The notes beneath the pieces are model-generated. The model was not told where the DNA came from. It did no database searches and saw only the letters and a list, made by a program, of their open reading frames with translations. This document shows, in pieces, positions 43,106-54,585 of a stretch of DNA of 64,000 nt. The position numbers and the translations under genes were made by a program. The stretch is taken from contig CAUYUJ010014258.1 of the NCBI GenBank assembly GCA_963575745.1, positions 1 to 64,000 on the forward strand. Reading direction: 5' to 3'. This DNA is from Prorocentrum cordatum. Taxonomy: Eukaryota > Sar > Dinophyceae > Prorocentrales > Prorocentraceae. Positions within the stretch are counted from its first letter, which is position 1, and every line of letters starts with the position of its first letter.

Positions 43106-43925
43106 ATGGAGGAGGAGGAGGAGGAGGAGGAGGAGGAGGAGGAGGAGGAGGAGGAGGAGGAGGACGAGGAGGAGGAGGAGGAGGAGGAGGAGGAGGAGGA
43201 GGAGGAGGAGGAGGAGGAGGAGGAGGAGGAGGACAAGTGTAAGCCCACGAGTCATACATGATGTTGTGATAAACCCTCCCTCCAAGCTCTCTCTTCACAG
43301 GCCCCTACAACGGTTCATTTCCACAGAGGGAACTGCCTCGCTGGAAGACAACTGTTTGAAAATCCAGAAAAATGCCAAAACAATGTTCTCGGAATTTCAA
43401 CGCTACGGATCAAATTACTTGTTGTGTCTTGTCAATCCGGAATCTTGCCAGAACGCCATTCCTGGGACTTTCGCGAATCAACGTAACTGTTGCACCCTCA
43501 TAATCCTGAATCCTTCCAAAACGCAATTTTTGGTACGTTGATCATTGGAACCCGTGAAACTCTTGCGAATTGTAATAACGAGTGTGCGCGGCGCTAAGGC
43601 GAGAGCTACAGTTTGAAAAGGAATTGCCTTCAATCCGTGGGACGCTTGCAATTTTGTAGAACGAATGTGCGCGGCGCCAAGGCGAGAGCCACATTTTGAA
43701 AACGGGTCGCCCTCAATCAGTACAGCTCTCGCAAATGTTTAAACGAATGTGCGCGGCGCTATTGCGATAGCCACGTTTTGAAAACGGGTCGCCCTCAATC
43801 CGTGAAGCTCTCGCAAATGTTTAACATGAATGTGCGCGGCGCTGAGGCGAGAGCCACATATTGAAAAAGACTCGCCCTTAATCTGTGAAGCTGTTGCTAT
43901 TTTTCAAGCTTCAGGGTCATACAAG
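43106..43925 (-). repeat. Composite ~82-bp repeat plus CTC array, copy 2 (inverted)
   Basis: On the minus strand it starts tgaccctgaagcttgaaaaa at 43925. Four units spaced 81-84 bp follow (the word (c/t)ga(a/g)tgtgcgcggcgc on the plus strand at 43579, 43662, 43743 and 43827). Then come a diverged stretch (43300-43550), ggagggagggtttatcacaa and (CTC)n at 43233-43107. The plus-strand view of the array is (GAG)n. Confidence 0.8.
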
Positions 43926-44002
43926 GATGAAGAAGTCTCAGGCGAAAAGCCCGGCCCGCCCTAAAAGCTGGCCCCCGGGTGCGACAGGGAAAAGTTATTG
44001 TG

Positions 44003-44769
44003 AAGGCCTTAAGGTCGGTGCCGCCGACCCTGAAGGTTTTGGCCGTCGATGGCGACGGGATGTCTGATCACAGGAAGGAGCTAAAGGACAACGTGACAGG
44101 GTAGGCGGAGGAAGTGTGCGAGGAGGAGGAGGAGGAGGAGGAGGAGGAGGAGGAGGAGGAGGACGAGGAGGAGGAGGAGGAGGAGGAGGAGGCCGAGGAG
44201 GAGGAGGAGGAGGAGTAGGAGGAGGAGGGGAAGACAAACGAAAAGGAGATGGAGAAGGTGGCAAAAGACGCTCAGGAGGAGCAGGAGGAGGGAGGTGGTA
44301 TTATGACCCAGGCCCCCCTCTAGGACCCCCCCAGGACCCCCCCCAGGACCCCCCCCGGGCTTCCCCCGGGACCCCCCCCTCCCCCCGGCCGGGGAAGGGA
44401 ACAAAGGGAAGGGTAAACCTTTCGAGTCAATTTACATTACGCAGGAGGAAGAGAGGAGGAGGAGGAGGAGGAGGAGGAGGAGGAGGAGGAGAGGAGGAGG
44501 AGGAGGAGGAGGAGGAGGAGGAGGAGGAGGAGGAGGAGGAGAGGAGGAGGAGGAGGAGGAGGAGGAGGAGGAGGAGGAGGAGGAGGAGGTGGAGGAGGAG
44601 GAGGGAGGAGGAGGAGGAGGAGGAGGAGGAGGAGGAGGAGGAGGAGGAGGAGGAGGAGGAGGAGGAGGAGGGGGAGACGAACGAGAAGGAGACGGAGAAG
44701 GTGGGAAAGGGAAGGAGGCACGGACGAGAAGAACAACCAATTCCACACGCCGACAGGGTCGGCGGATTT
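44003..44769 (+). repeat. Composite element with GAG arrays, copy 1
   Basis: Starts aaggccttaaggtcggtgcc...cgaccctgaag and ends cacacgccgacagggtcgg plus cggattt. In between are (GAG)n at 44121-44235, C8-C9 runs with aggacccccc words (44323-44375), an aaagggaaggg...cctttcga block and (GAG)n at 44443-44670. The same three landmarks occur in the same order at 62247-62971. Confidence 0.75.
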
Positions 44770-44784
44770 TTAAGCAAAAGAAAT

Positions 44785-45145
44785 GGAGGAGAGGAGGAGG
44801 AGGAGAGGAGGAGGAGGAGGAGGAGAGGAGGAGGCGGAGGGGGAGGAGGAGGAGGAGGAGGAGGAGGAGGAGGAGGAGGAGGAGGAGGAGGAGAGGAGGA
44901 GAGAAGAAGGAGGGAGGAGGAGGAGGAGGAGGATGATGGATGATGATGAGGAGGAGGAGGAGGAGGAGGAGGAGAGGAGGAGGAGGGAGGAGGAGGAAGA
45001 GGAGCAGGAGGAGGAGGAGGGAGGAGGAGGAGGAGGAGGAGGAGGAGGAGAGGAGGAGGAGGAGGAGGAGGAGGAGGAGGAGGAGGAGGAGGAGGAGGAG
45101 GAGGAGGAGGAGGAGGAGGAGGAGGAGGAGGAGGAGGAGGAGGAG
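44785..45145 (+). repeat. (GAG)n array
   Basis: About 360 bp of gag triplets interrupted by aggatgatgg at 44931 and short gagg phase slips. Open frames give poly-Glu, poly-Arg, poly-Gly, and poly-Leu, poly-Ser, poly-Pro on the minus strand. Confidence 0.97.
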
Positions 45146-45489
45146 AGAGGCAGGCAGGGATGGGGGGCAGGGCGGCGGGGAGGGAGGGAGGGATGAGGGA
45201 GGGAGGGTGGGCCAGCCGGGCCGCCGCCACGGGGTGAGGGCGCCTCGGCGGGCCCGCCTCGTGATCGCGAACGTGCTCGGATCCAAGAGCCGGTGCTGGT
45301 TTGGGAGCGTCGTCGTGGTCGGGGGTGGTGGTCGTCGTCGCCGGTGCCACTCGCGTGTGTCAACGCATGTCATCTGTTAGCGTTCGGCCTACCCGACACG
45401 ACCCTCCCGCATTGCGCGCGTGCGAACACGAACGTGCATCACATCGTACTTTAGGGTTCGCCTGTGGACCCGACCGAACGTGGAGAGTA

Positions 45490-45850
45490 GGCGTACCCGT
45501 AAGGCCCCGAGGCCCATTCTAGCTAGACCTACCCCTAGGCTCACCCCTAGGGCCTACCCTAGGGCCCGTGGGGCCTATCTTAGGTTCCTCGGCCTAACCC
45601 GAGGGCCCCCCCCCCAGGCCTACCCTAGGCCTGCCCCAATGGCCTACCCCAAGGCCTAAATACCTAGGCCTACCCCTAGGGTCTACCCCTAGGCCTACCC
45701 AGGGCCTGCACCTAGGGCCTACCCCGAGGGCCTACCTATAGGCTTCCCTATGCCTATCCTTAGGGCTTACCCCTAGGCCTACCCCAGGCTACCCTAGGGT
45801 CCAGGGTAGGCCCTACCCTCGGCTACCCCAGGGCCTAGGGTAGCCCAGGC
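45490..45850 (+). repeat. CCTACCCCTAGG-type short tandem repeat, block 2
   Basis: Same word family as 41545-42360, again beside an ~82-bp-type unit. Confidence 0.9.
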
Positions 45851-45867
45851 CCTCTGGGATTTATATC

Positions 45868-46175
45868 CATGTGGCTCTCGCCGTAGCGCCGCGCAGGTTC
45901 GTCTGAAGAGCTTGCAGCAGTTTCAAGGGTTCGTATGGTTCAAGTCCCAGGAATGGTGTTGTGGCACGATTCAGGGCTGCCAGGACGCAATAGTCTCGTT
46001 GGTTCGCGGCGTTTCGTTTTTGGGAACGAGTGGACATTATCAGACGGCTCTCTTCCAAGCAGTGAGCACAATTTCTTGCAGGGACCAATGAAGAGGAGAT
46101 TTGGAGGGAGGGTTTATTACAGCATCGTTTATGCGTCTTGGGTTTTCACATGTCCTCCTCCTCCTCCTCCCTCTT
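45868..46175 (+). repeat. Composite ~82-bp repeat plus CTC array, copy 3
   Basis: catgtggctctcgccgtagcgccgcgcaggttcgt, later gatttggagggagggtttattacagcatcg, then ctcctcctcctcc at 46156-46170. Same order as copy 1. Confidence 0.7.
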
Positions 46176-46735
46176 CTCTCCATCTCTCTCCTCCATTTGT
46201 TTCTTATTGCTCTTCTTCGTAAACAACCCTCCGACTGCCTTTTCCCTCCCCCTCCTTCCTCTTACCCATAATGCAAGTGCAAGGGTGAAGTGTTGACGCA
46301 AAAAAAGCCATAAGGAGGACGACCACGAAAATGATCATGAGGAAGCCACGCGTACAAATCGACGCTACGCCACATCACACGGTATGCACAGTCTTGTTTG
46401 TCATGTGGTTTGTAAGCCATCAGCTTCTGCTGCACACAGTTTATTCGGTTCGACAAGTTTGAATACGAGCCTGGTCAACAACGCAATCAAGCTGCTGTAC
46501 GACAGTGATGGGCGACCTCCAAGCAAGAACAACCAACACCTGTGAGCAACCCAGCGCGAACGAAACACGGCTGTTGAAGGTTCTTTCCCTATCCTTCCTG
46601 CTCTGATGTCTGCGGTGTTGCCCTTGCCTAGATCCTCACATGTGTCGTCGGCCTGGCAAAACGATGTAGCGCATGACACTCTCCTGCGTCTTTTGTCCTG
46701 ACGGCTCCTCTTTCTCCACGCTCTACTTCTCCCTC
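46176..46735. other. Spacer, no gene seen
   Basis: Mixed composition. Short open frames on both strands have no supportable features. Confidence 0.5.
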
Positions 46736-46780
46736 CTCCGCCTCCTCCTCCTCCTCCTCCTCCTCCTCCTCCTCCTTCCT
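46736..46780 (+). repeat. (CTC)n array
   Basis: cctcctcctcctcctcctcc run after ctccctcctc. Confidence 0.95.
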
Positions 46781-47505
46781 CTTCCTTCTCTTTGCGCTAT
46801 CAGCGTCAGGGTGCAGGTAGTGGCAACTGTAATTGTACCGTTCCGATTGGTCCTCCTCCTGCTCCTTCTCTTCTTCCGCCTCCTCTCTTCAATGGTGTGG
46901 TCGCGGGCACGAGGATGGTACATGTAAAAGTTGCGTGTGCTTCCGTCTCGACGCGTCCTCCTTTTGCTGCGCCTCTTCGCGCGCAGCTGCGGCGGTCGTT
47001 GACGCGGATTGACGCGATTCGCCGCGAGCATTGCGGCCGTGTGCTGGGCACACGTGTTGCACGCCGCCATGGCCTGCCGTGATGTGCCCTTGGGGAGTCT
47101 CGTTCTTGGATGTCTGGGCCCGAACCTATCGGGGCACCTTCGCGGGGACGGGTCTTCGGTCCCGGATCATTCCCGAAACGGCTCTGGAACCCCAAATTGC
47201 TCTCTGGGCGCCGGAAAAGGCGGACAGCGTGCAGCTGCGAACCAGCCACGCTGGTGAAGACTTCGGAGACCCTCAGCTGCGAACCGTTCCTAAGCTGAAG
47301 TGGCAGGGGCCCGTCGTGGTGACTGTCGTCGTCGTCGTCGTCGTCGTCGTTGGCCGCCTCCGCCCCGCCCGTTTTTCGCGCCTCGATGCTCGCCTTCCGC
47401 CTCTCCTTACCCCCTGGGATGCACCATCAGGTACGAAGGCCAGTGGCACCACGACAGGCAGCCCGAGGGCCAGTGCTGGTAGAGGTGGTGGTGGTCGAGG
47501 GGAGG
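46781..47505. other. Spacer, no gene seen
   Basis: GC-moderate DNA with a short (GTC)n at 47325-47350. Overlapping plus frames (for example from 47031) lead into the GAGGAGCGA repeat and have no domain. Confidence 0.5.
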
Positions 47506-47755
47506 AGCAGGGGAGGAGAAGCGAGGAGGAGGAGGAGGAAGGAGGAAAGGGAGCGATCAGGAGGAGCGGGGAGGAGGAGCGAGGAGGAGCGATGCGGAGT
47601 GAGGAAGAGCGAGGAGGAGCGAGGAGGAGCGAGGCGGAGCGAGGCGGAGCGAGGATCAGCGATGATGAGGAGGAGCGAGTTGGAGTGAGAAGGGGCGAGG
47701 AGGAGCGAGGCTGAGCGAGGAGGAGCGAGGAGGAGCGAGGAGGAGGAGGAGGAAT
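47506..47755 (+). repeat. GAGGAGCGA-type 9-12 bp tandem repeat
   Basis: aggaggagcg(a/c)gg words repeated to 47750; translations are Glu/Arg/Ser repeats. Confidence 0.9.
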
Positions 47756-47759
47756 TTCT

Positions 47760-47830
47760 GGTTGTTGTGATGGTTGTTGTTGTTACCGCTGCTGTTGTTG
47801 TCGTTCTCGTTATCGTTGTCGTTGTCGTTA

Positions 47831-47862
<32 letters not shown>

Positions 47863-48183
47863 TTTGTCGTTTTTGTTGTTGTTGTGCTTATTATTGTTGC
47901 TATTGTTGTTGTTGTTGTTGTTGTTGTTATTGTGGTTGTTGTTGCTGTTGCTATTGCTGTTGCGGTCGTTGTTGTTGTTGTTGTTCTTCTTCTTGTTGTT
48001 GTTGTTGTTGTTGTTGCTTTTTTATTATTAAAAGTGGTTGTTGTTGCTGTTGCTATTGCTGTTGCGGTCGTTGTTGTTGTTGCTGCTGCTGCGGTTGTTG
48101 TTGTTGTTGTTTTTGCTGTTGTTGTTGTGGTTGTCGTTGTCGTTATTATTATTATTATTATTATTGTTGTTGTTGTTGTTGAA
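47760..48183 (+). repeat. (TTG)n/(TTA)n array
   Basis: About 420 bp of gtt triplets with gtc, gct, att and gcg interruptions, including an internal duplication of gtggttgttgttgctgttgc at about 47932 and 48033. Confidence 0.97.
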
Positions 48184-48454
48184 CCTTAATGACAAAACAA
48201 TTATTATTGTTGGACCCCTTAAATCCGCTTTGGCGTTCTCGCCTACGCGCCGGCTGCATTTCCTCTGAAATTGAGGCTCACGCTCAGGCGTTTCGGGGGT
48301 GCGCCAAAACCGGCCCCCAAAACAACAACAACGCTCCGGCTTGATACTTCCTCCTTTTTTACTCAGGCCCGGTGCTCTTGCTCGCCGCCGAGAGCCCGCT
48401 TCCCCACCAGACCGGCACTCTGGTTCGATACTTCCTCCCCTTTCACTCAGCATC

Positions 48455-48495
<41 letters not shown>

Positions 48496-48989
48496 GCTTC
48501 CGCAAGCGCCCCCCCCTACAACAACGGCGCTCCCGCGGCGCTCCCGCTCGAGACTTTCTCACTGTTTACTCTATACTGGGGCTCTTGTTTCGGCATCGCC
48601 TCCGGGGGGCTTCCAGAGTCCCTGTGGAAACCCTACTTCTTCCGTTTTTACGGCTCCCCTCTTCGGCTTCCGCAGACGCCCCCCTACAACAATCCCGTTC
48701 GATACTTCCTTGCCTTTTGCGCAAGACTGGGGCCCTCGTTTCGGCATCGCCTCCGGGGGGCTTCCAGATGCCTTGTGAAACCCAGCGCTCCGGTTCCCTT
48801 TACTCAGGATCGACAGAGGTGTTCGGAGACTTCCTTGGGCGGGAGAGGTTCCTCGGAAGAGGTGTTCGCGAGACTTCCTTGGGCGGGAGTTCTGGGTATG
48901 TGCGCCAGGGAAAAAATCTCCCCAAATGGGGATTGTTATCATGATGGAGGCATGTGGCATGTGGATTCATGGCGCATGAGGGTAAAGTG
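48184..48989 (+). repeat. Type a module, copy 1
   Basis: Starts aaccttaatgacaaaacaat tattattgttggacccc, contains a (CT)n run at 48460-48491 and several gctcccg...cgatacttcctcc units, and ends with aatggggattgttatcatga and gcatgagggtaaagtga. Copy 2 has the same start and end. Confidence 0.75.
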
Positions 48990-49027
48990 ATTGTTGTCGT
49001 TGTTGTTGTTGTTGTTGCTGTTGTTGA

Positions 49028-50104
49028 ATGTTACTTACTAAACAACTATTATGGTTGGACCCCCCAGGCGCTTTGACGCTCTCGCCTCGGCGCCGGCTAC
49101 ATTTTCATTGAACATGAGGCTCACGCCCGAGTGGTTTGGGGGGGCGCAAAATCAGCCCCCCAACAACAACAACAACGCTCCCGTTCGAGACGTCTTCCTT
49201 TTTTGCTCAGGGGGGGTGCTCTTGCTCGCCGCCGGCAGCCGCCGTCCCAACAAAAGCAGCGCCAACGCTCGAGATTTCCTTCCGCTTTACCTTGGACTGG
49301 CGCGCTACTCTTTTCTCTCATCGGCGCCGCCCCTAGCAAGAAAAACGCTCCCGCTCGAGACGTCTTCCCTTTTTCACTCAAGGCGGTGCTCCTTCTCGCC
49401 AACGAAAGCCGCCGTCCCGACACAACCAGCGCTCCCGCTCGAGACCTCCTCCCGATTTACGCTGGATGCTCTGTGAATTGGCGCCGCTCCCAGCAAGAAC
49501 AACGCTCCCGCTCGAGACGTCCTCCGTTTTTCCTCAGGACGGTGCTGTTCCTCTCCGCCGACAGCCCTCGTCTCGGCAAAACCACGGCTCCCGCTCGAGA
49601 CCTCCTCCCTTCTTACTCAAGGCGGTGTTCCTCCTCGCTGCCGACCACCGCCGTCCCAACAAAACCAGTGTTCCCGCTCGAGACTTCGTTTTGTTTTACG
49701 CTGGATTGGCGCCTACTCTCTTCAGCCTTGGCGCCGCTCCCAGCAAGAACAGCGGCCCTGCTCGAGACTTCCTCCCTGTCTATTCAGGGCCAGGTCCTTG
49801 CCTCGCCGCCGACAGCCCCCATCCCTACCAAGGCAATCCTGTCGCTCGATACTTCCTTGTGCTTTACCCTTGGCTGGGGCTCCACTGGCGGTCTCGCATC
49901 GACGCAGAAAGGCGCGGGCATGTGTTTCCGAGGCGGGATATATTGAAATTCCTCCGATGAGGTGTTTGCAATACTTCATTGGGCGGGAAATCTGGGAACA
50001 GGAATAACGGACCCCGCTGTAGAGAAATAGTCCCCCATGTTGGGATGGTTATCATGGTGGTCGCATGCTTCGTGTGGAAACATCGTACATGAGGGTGAAC
50101 TGAT
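49028..50104 (+). repeat. Type a module, copy 2, with ~82-bp subrepeats
   Basis: From 49175 to 49870 the word gctcccgctcgagac(g/t)tc recurs about every 70-90 bp (near 49181, 49260, 49349, 49430, 49501, 49585, 49669 and 49752), with cgccgacagccg-type words between. The end repeats that of copy 1 (gttatcatggtgg...catgagggtgaactga). Confidence 0.75.
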
Positions 50105-50168
50105 CGTTGTTGTTGTGGTTGTGGTTGTGGTTGTGGTTGTGGTTGTTCTTGTTGTTGTTGTTGTTGTA

Positions 50169-50904
50169 CTTTCGCTACTGAGGAATTGACATTGCTGTTC
50201 CCCCTCCTGTAAACAAGGTGTTTTTCAATTGAAGTGTCCTTCCAGGGGCTGGCACCTTGCTTTTCATTCGGGCAAGTTTTCCTCCTCAAACTGCGCCCCT
50301 GGCCCCCGAACTACAACAACAACGGCTCCCGCCCGATATTTCTTCGCAGTGCATTCCCAAGTCGCGCTCTCCCGCGGGATTTCCTCAAAATTTATTGACG
50401 AATCGGTCTCTCGCATGGGAATTCTTCGCAATTTACTCAGACGCCGCGCCCTCGGCATTCAGAAATCACGCTCTCGCTGTGGATTTCCTCACGATTGATT
50501 TGGGAATCGCGCTATCGCTAGAGAATTCCTCGCGATTCATGCAGGACGCACGCTTCAGCAACCCGCCTGCTCGACCTGGCCGCCTGCGCCCTCCTTTCCG
50601 ACCCGCCTGGTAGGGTCTACCCGCCCGGTCTGCCCGTCTGGTTCTGCCACGTGCTTTTTGCTCCTAGCCCCCCTCCTCCTAGTCTCTTTCGTGCTTCATC
50701 CTCCTCCCTCCCCCTTGTCCCTTCCTTCCCTCTGTCCTTTTTACCCCCGCCTCGGAGGCTGCGTGGCACGAATCACACGTTGCAGGTAAGAAAGATATAC
50801 CCCCAGGGGGGGTACGGTCGAAGACGGAGAGGGCGGGTATCGAAGGCTTGGGATATACGTATTGAGTGGTACGCGAGCAGGGAAGAGCGATCAGTCGTTC
50901 TATG
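50169..50904 (+). repeat. Type b module
   Basis: Order of blocks: gggctggcaccttg, ctacaacaacaacggctccc, five 43-bp-type units (gcgctctcgc...gacttcctcgc), gcaggacgcacgcttcagca, ctgccacgtg (50644), pyrimidine tract, ggctgcgtggcac...ttgcaggtaagaaagatata, gggatatacg. This order defines the type. Confidence 0.75.
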
Positions 50905-50935
50905 ATTGTTGTTGTTGTCGTTGTGGTTGAATTCT

Positions 50936-51655
50936 GATTTCGACGAAATAATTATAGTTGATACCCCCTCCGGTAACCATCGTGTTTTTTTCAATCAAAA
51001 GGTTTTTCCTGGGGCTCACACCTAGTTTTTTTCACAATGGAAAGTAAGGGGTCACCAAACTGGGCCTCTGGCCCACGACATACAACAACAACGGCTCCCA
51101 GCTGATACTTCCTCGCAGAAGTCGCGCTCTATCGCGGGATGTCTTTACCATTTCTGCAGGATTCGCGCTCTCGCTTGGGACGTCCACGCAATTTACTCAG
51201 ACGCCGCGCCCTCGACACTCAGGAATCACGCTCTCCCTTTGGATCTCCATGCGATTTATTTGGGAATCGCGCTATCACTCGAGACTTCCTCGCGATTCAT
51301 GCAGGACGCACACTTCAGCAACCCGCCTGCTCGACCTGGCCGCCTGGGCCCTCCTTCCCGACCAGATCGCGAGTCTACCCGCCCGATCTGCCCGTCTGGT
51401 TCTGCCACGTGTTTTCTGCTCCTAGCCCCCCTCCTTCTCTGTCTCTCGTGCTCCATCGTCCTCCCTTCCCCTTGTCCTTTCCTTCTATCCGTCCTCTCTT
51501 CCTCTGCCTCAGGGGCTGCACGAAGTCCACGCTGCAGGTAAGAAAGATGGACCCCTAAGGGGGTACGATCGATGATGACGTGGGCGGGTGTCGAGGGTTT
51601 GGGATAGACGTGATGACTGGCACGAGAGCAGATCAGAGCGAACAGTCTTAAAATG
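50936..51655 (+). repeat. Type b module
   Basis: Same blocks as the previous module; ctgccacgtg at 51402, 758 bp after the previous one. The small piece cctcag|gggctgcacgaagtccacgctgcag|gtaaga lies at 51507-51545. Confidence 0.75.
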
Positions 51656-51740
51656 ATTGTTGTTGTTGTTGTTGTTGTTGTTACTGCTGTTATTGTTGTG
51701 ATTGTTGTCGTCGTCGTCGTTGTTGTGGTTGTGGTTGTGG

Positions 51741-51771
<31 letters not shown>

Positions 51772-51790
51772 GGTTGTTGTTGTTGTTGTT

Positions 51791-52556
51791 GAACATTATT
51801 AATTCTAAAGAATAATTATTGTTGGGACCCCTGGTGCGCGCCCCCCTCGCCGCGCCTAGGCCGCAGCCACATTTTCATCATTTTCGTGAGGAAGTCTCAG
51901 GCAAAACGTGGGTGTCCGGATCCGGTTGTTTTGTTGACGCCCGCTTTCCCTTGCAAAAAACACTATAACATGAAATTTCTTGTTCTAACATAACCAAGCT
52001 TCAAGAATCCTTTGAAAAAAATGACACGAAGTGCACACTCGCGCGCGCAAGATGAAATCCTTCCAAAACCTTAGTTTTCGTAGCGATTTTAACATAAAAA
52101 CATGAAAAACCCAATGGTTTTTCAAAAAAAAGTTTCAAACATTCATCTTGCGCGCTCTTGCGGATTTCTGAGGAAACCCACTATTTTTTCAACATTTCTG
52201 TCAAACGGGCTCTTGCGAGCAACTTTTTCACGTGCTTCGAACTTCTGCAACAACGGTTGCGCGCATGCCAGGGCCATCATCCCTGTCAAATAATACCATA
52301 TTGGACACATTCGTTTTTTCTTCGCGCGCGCACGCCGTCGTCGTCGGCCGCGGGGCCCTGAATAGTAGCCACGGTCGTCCGCATGCCACGAAGTGAAGTG
52401 TCCGAACGTCATAGGGCGGGAAGCTGGGTGTGGGTGGTGGCGAAGAGTCGTATGGAAATTTGGTAGAGCTTGAACCGGCCCCCCCACAAAGTGGGGGTAT
52501 TGCCCGCCTCCTATGAAAACCCTGGCACTGGTGAGAACGGAGTGTCCCCAGTCTTA
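51791..52556 (+). repeat. Type c AT-rich module, copy 1
   Basis: About 765 bp with a lower GC content than its surroundings. Landmarks: tccggttgttttgttg, cccttgcaaaaaac, aatccttccaaaaccttag, aatggtttttcaa, ctgtcaaacgggct, gccagggccatcatccctgt and ccccacaaagtgggggtatt (the last is a small hairpin). Copies 2 and 3 are at 58698 and 59511. No protein is encoded: the longest frames are 60-130 codons and not conserved as such. Confidence 0.8.
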
Positions 52557-52559
52557 AAT

Positions 52560-52560
52560 G

Positions 52561-52602
<42 letters not shown>

Positions 52603-52610
52603 ATTGTTTG

Positions 52611-52674
<64 letters not shown>

Positions 52675-52679
52675 ATTTG

Positions 52680-52731
<52 letters not shown>

Positions 52732-52733
52732 GA
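52560..52733 (+). repeat. (TTG)n array
   Basis: 174 bp of nearly pure ttg triplets with two attg/tttg slips (52602, 52675). Confidence 0.98.
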
Positions 52734-54175
52734 GTTTTCATGTCTAAAGAATAACTATGGTTGATCCCCCCATCCAGTAACCATTGCTTTTCACTTGAAG
52801 TGCCCCCCTCGGGGCTCACACTTTTTTCTACATGGGAAAGCAGGGTGTCACCAAACTGTGGCTTTGGCCCCCCAGCTTACAACTACAACGGCTCCCGCCT
52901 AATATGTCCTCACAATACGTTGATAAATCGCGCTCCCCGCTCGGAACTTCTTCACAAGTGATGCAATAATCTCGCTATCGAGTGGGACTTCCACGAAATG
53001 TATTCAGACGCCGCGCCCTCGTCATTCAGGAATCACGCTCTCGCTTTGGCCTTCCTCACAGTTTACTTGAGAATCATGCTATCGCTCGAGCTTTCATCGC
53101 GAATCATGCAGTATTCACGCTTCTTGGGCCCGCCTTCCCGACCCGCCCGTTAGGGTCAGCCCGCCCGGTGGGCCCGCCTCGTCCTGCCACGTGTTTTCTG
53201 CTCCTAGCTTTCCTCCTAATCCCGTGCTCCATCCTTCTCCCTCCCCCTTCCGTCCGTCCTCTCTTCCTTTGGTTTATGGGCTGCACCCAGGACGCGCGGC
53301 AGGTAATGAAGATATACCCCCAGGGGTGTACGATCGAAGACGAAGGGGACGGGTAGCGAGGGTTTGGGATATACGCGTTGAGTGGCACGCGAGCAGGTAA
53401 GAGCGAACAGTCGTAAACCGATTGCTGTAGTTGTTGTGGTTGTTGGTGAACTCACACTACTGAAAAATAAGTATCGTTCATCTCCTCTCCCGGACACAAT
53501 GTCTTTTTCAATTGCAGTGCCCTTCCCAGGGCTCGCACCTTGTTTTTATGAGGGAAAGTCTTGGGTCTCAGAATTGGGCCCCTGGCCCCCGAGTTACAAC
53601 AACAACGGCTCCCGCCTGAGATTTCCTCAACATTGATTTCCAAATCGCGCTCTCGCGCGGGACATTCTCAAACTGTACGCAGGAATCGCGCTCTCAAGTG
53701 AGATTTCCGAGACATATATTCAGACGCCGCGCCTTCGACACGCAGGAATCACGCTCTCGCCTTGGCCTATCTCACGATTTACGTGGGAATCGCGCTATCG
53801 CTGGAGACTTGCGATTCATGCAGGAAGCACGCTTCAGCAACCCGCCTGCTCGACCTGACCGCCTGGGCCCGCCTTCCTGGCCCGCCTGATAGGGTCTACC
53901 CGCCTGATCTGCCCGTCTGGTTCTGCCACGTGTTTTCTGCTCGAAGCCCCCCGCCTGCTACTCTGTCTCTCGTGCTCCATCCTCCTCCCTCATTCTTGTC
54001 CCTTTCTTCCATCCGTCCTCTCCTCCCCTGCCGTAGGGGCTGCATGAAATATACGCTGCAAGTAGGAAAGATATACCCCAAGGGGATACGATCGAAGACG
54101 AAGTGGGTGGGTCTGGAGGGTTTGGGATATACGTATGGAATGGCACGCGCGCAGGTAAGAGTTAACAGTCTTAAA
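52734..54175 (+). repeat. Two type b modules
   Basis: Modules 52734-53420 and 53448-54175, with ctgccacgtg at 53184 and 53933 (749 bp apart). They are separated by a short TTG tract at 53421-53447. Confidence 0.75.
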
Positions 54176-54177
54176 CT

Positions 54178-54306
54178 GATTGTTGCTGTTGCTGTTGCTG
54201 TGATTGTGTTTGTTGCTGCTGTTGTAGTGGTGGTGGTGGCTGTGGTTGTTGTTGTTGCGGTTGTGGTTGTTGCTGCTGTTGCAGTTGCTGTTGGTGTTGC
54301 TGCTGT

Positions 54307-54339
<33 letters not shown>

Positions 54340-54585
54340 CGTGACTGTTCTTGTTGTTGTCGCAGCGGTTGCTGCTTACGTTGTTTTTCTTGTTGTGGTG
54401 GTTATTGTGCTTGTCGTTGTTATTATTGCTGTTGTGGTTGTTGCTTCTGTCATTTATCTTGCCTTTTTATCGTTGTTGGTGGTGTGATTGTTGTTGTTGC
54501 TGCTGCTGTTGTTGTTGTTGTTGTAGTTGATGTGGTTTTTGGTTGTTGTTGTTGCTGTTGTGGTTGTTATGTTTGTTTCTTTTAC
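54178..54585 (+). repeat. (TTG)n-rich array, about 400 bp
   Basis: gttgctgttg, gtggtggtgg and ttattgttg phases intermixed, with a unique-looking gap at 54445-54480. Confidence 0.95.

Noticed and set aside
44427-45373. Leu-, Pro-, Ser- or Glu-rich proteins of about 300 residues on both strands
   Set aside because: Entirely (GAG)n-derived; all phases are open.
49175-49870. CRISPR-like array (regular repeats with spacers)
   Set aside because: The repeated words are degenerate, the intervening DNA is itself repeated, no cas-type gene is present and the DNA is eukaryotic in character.
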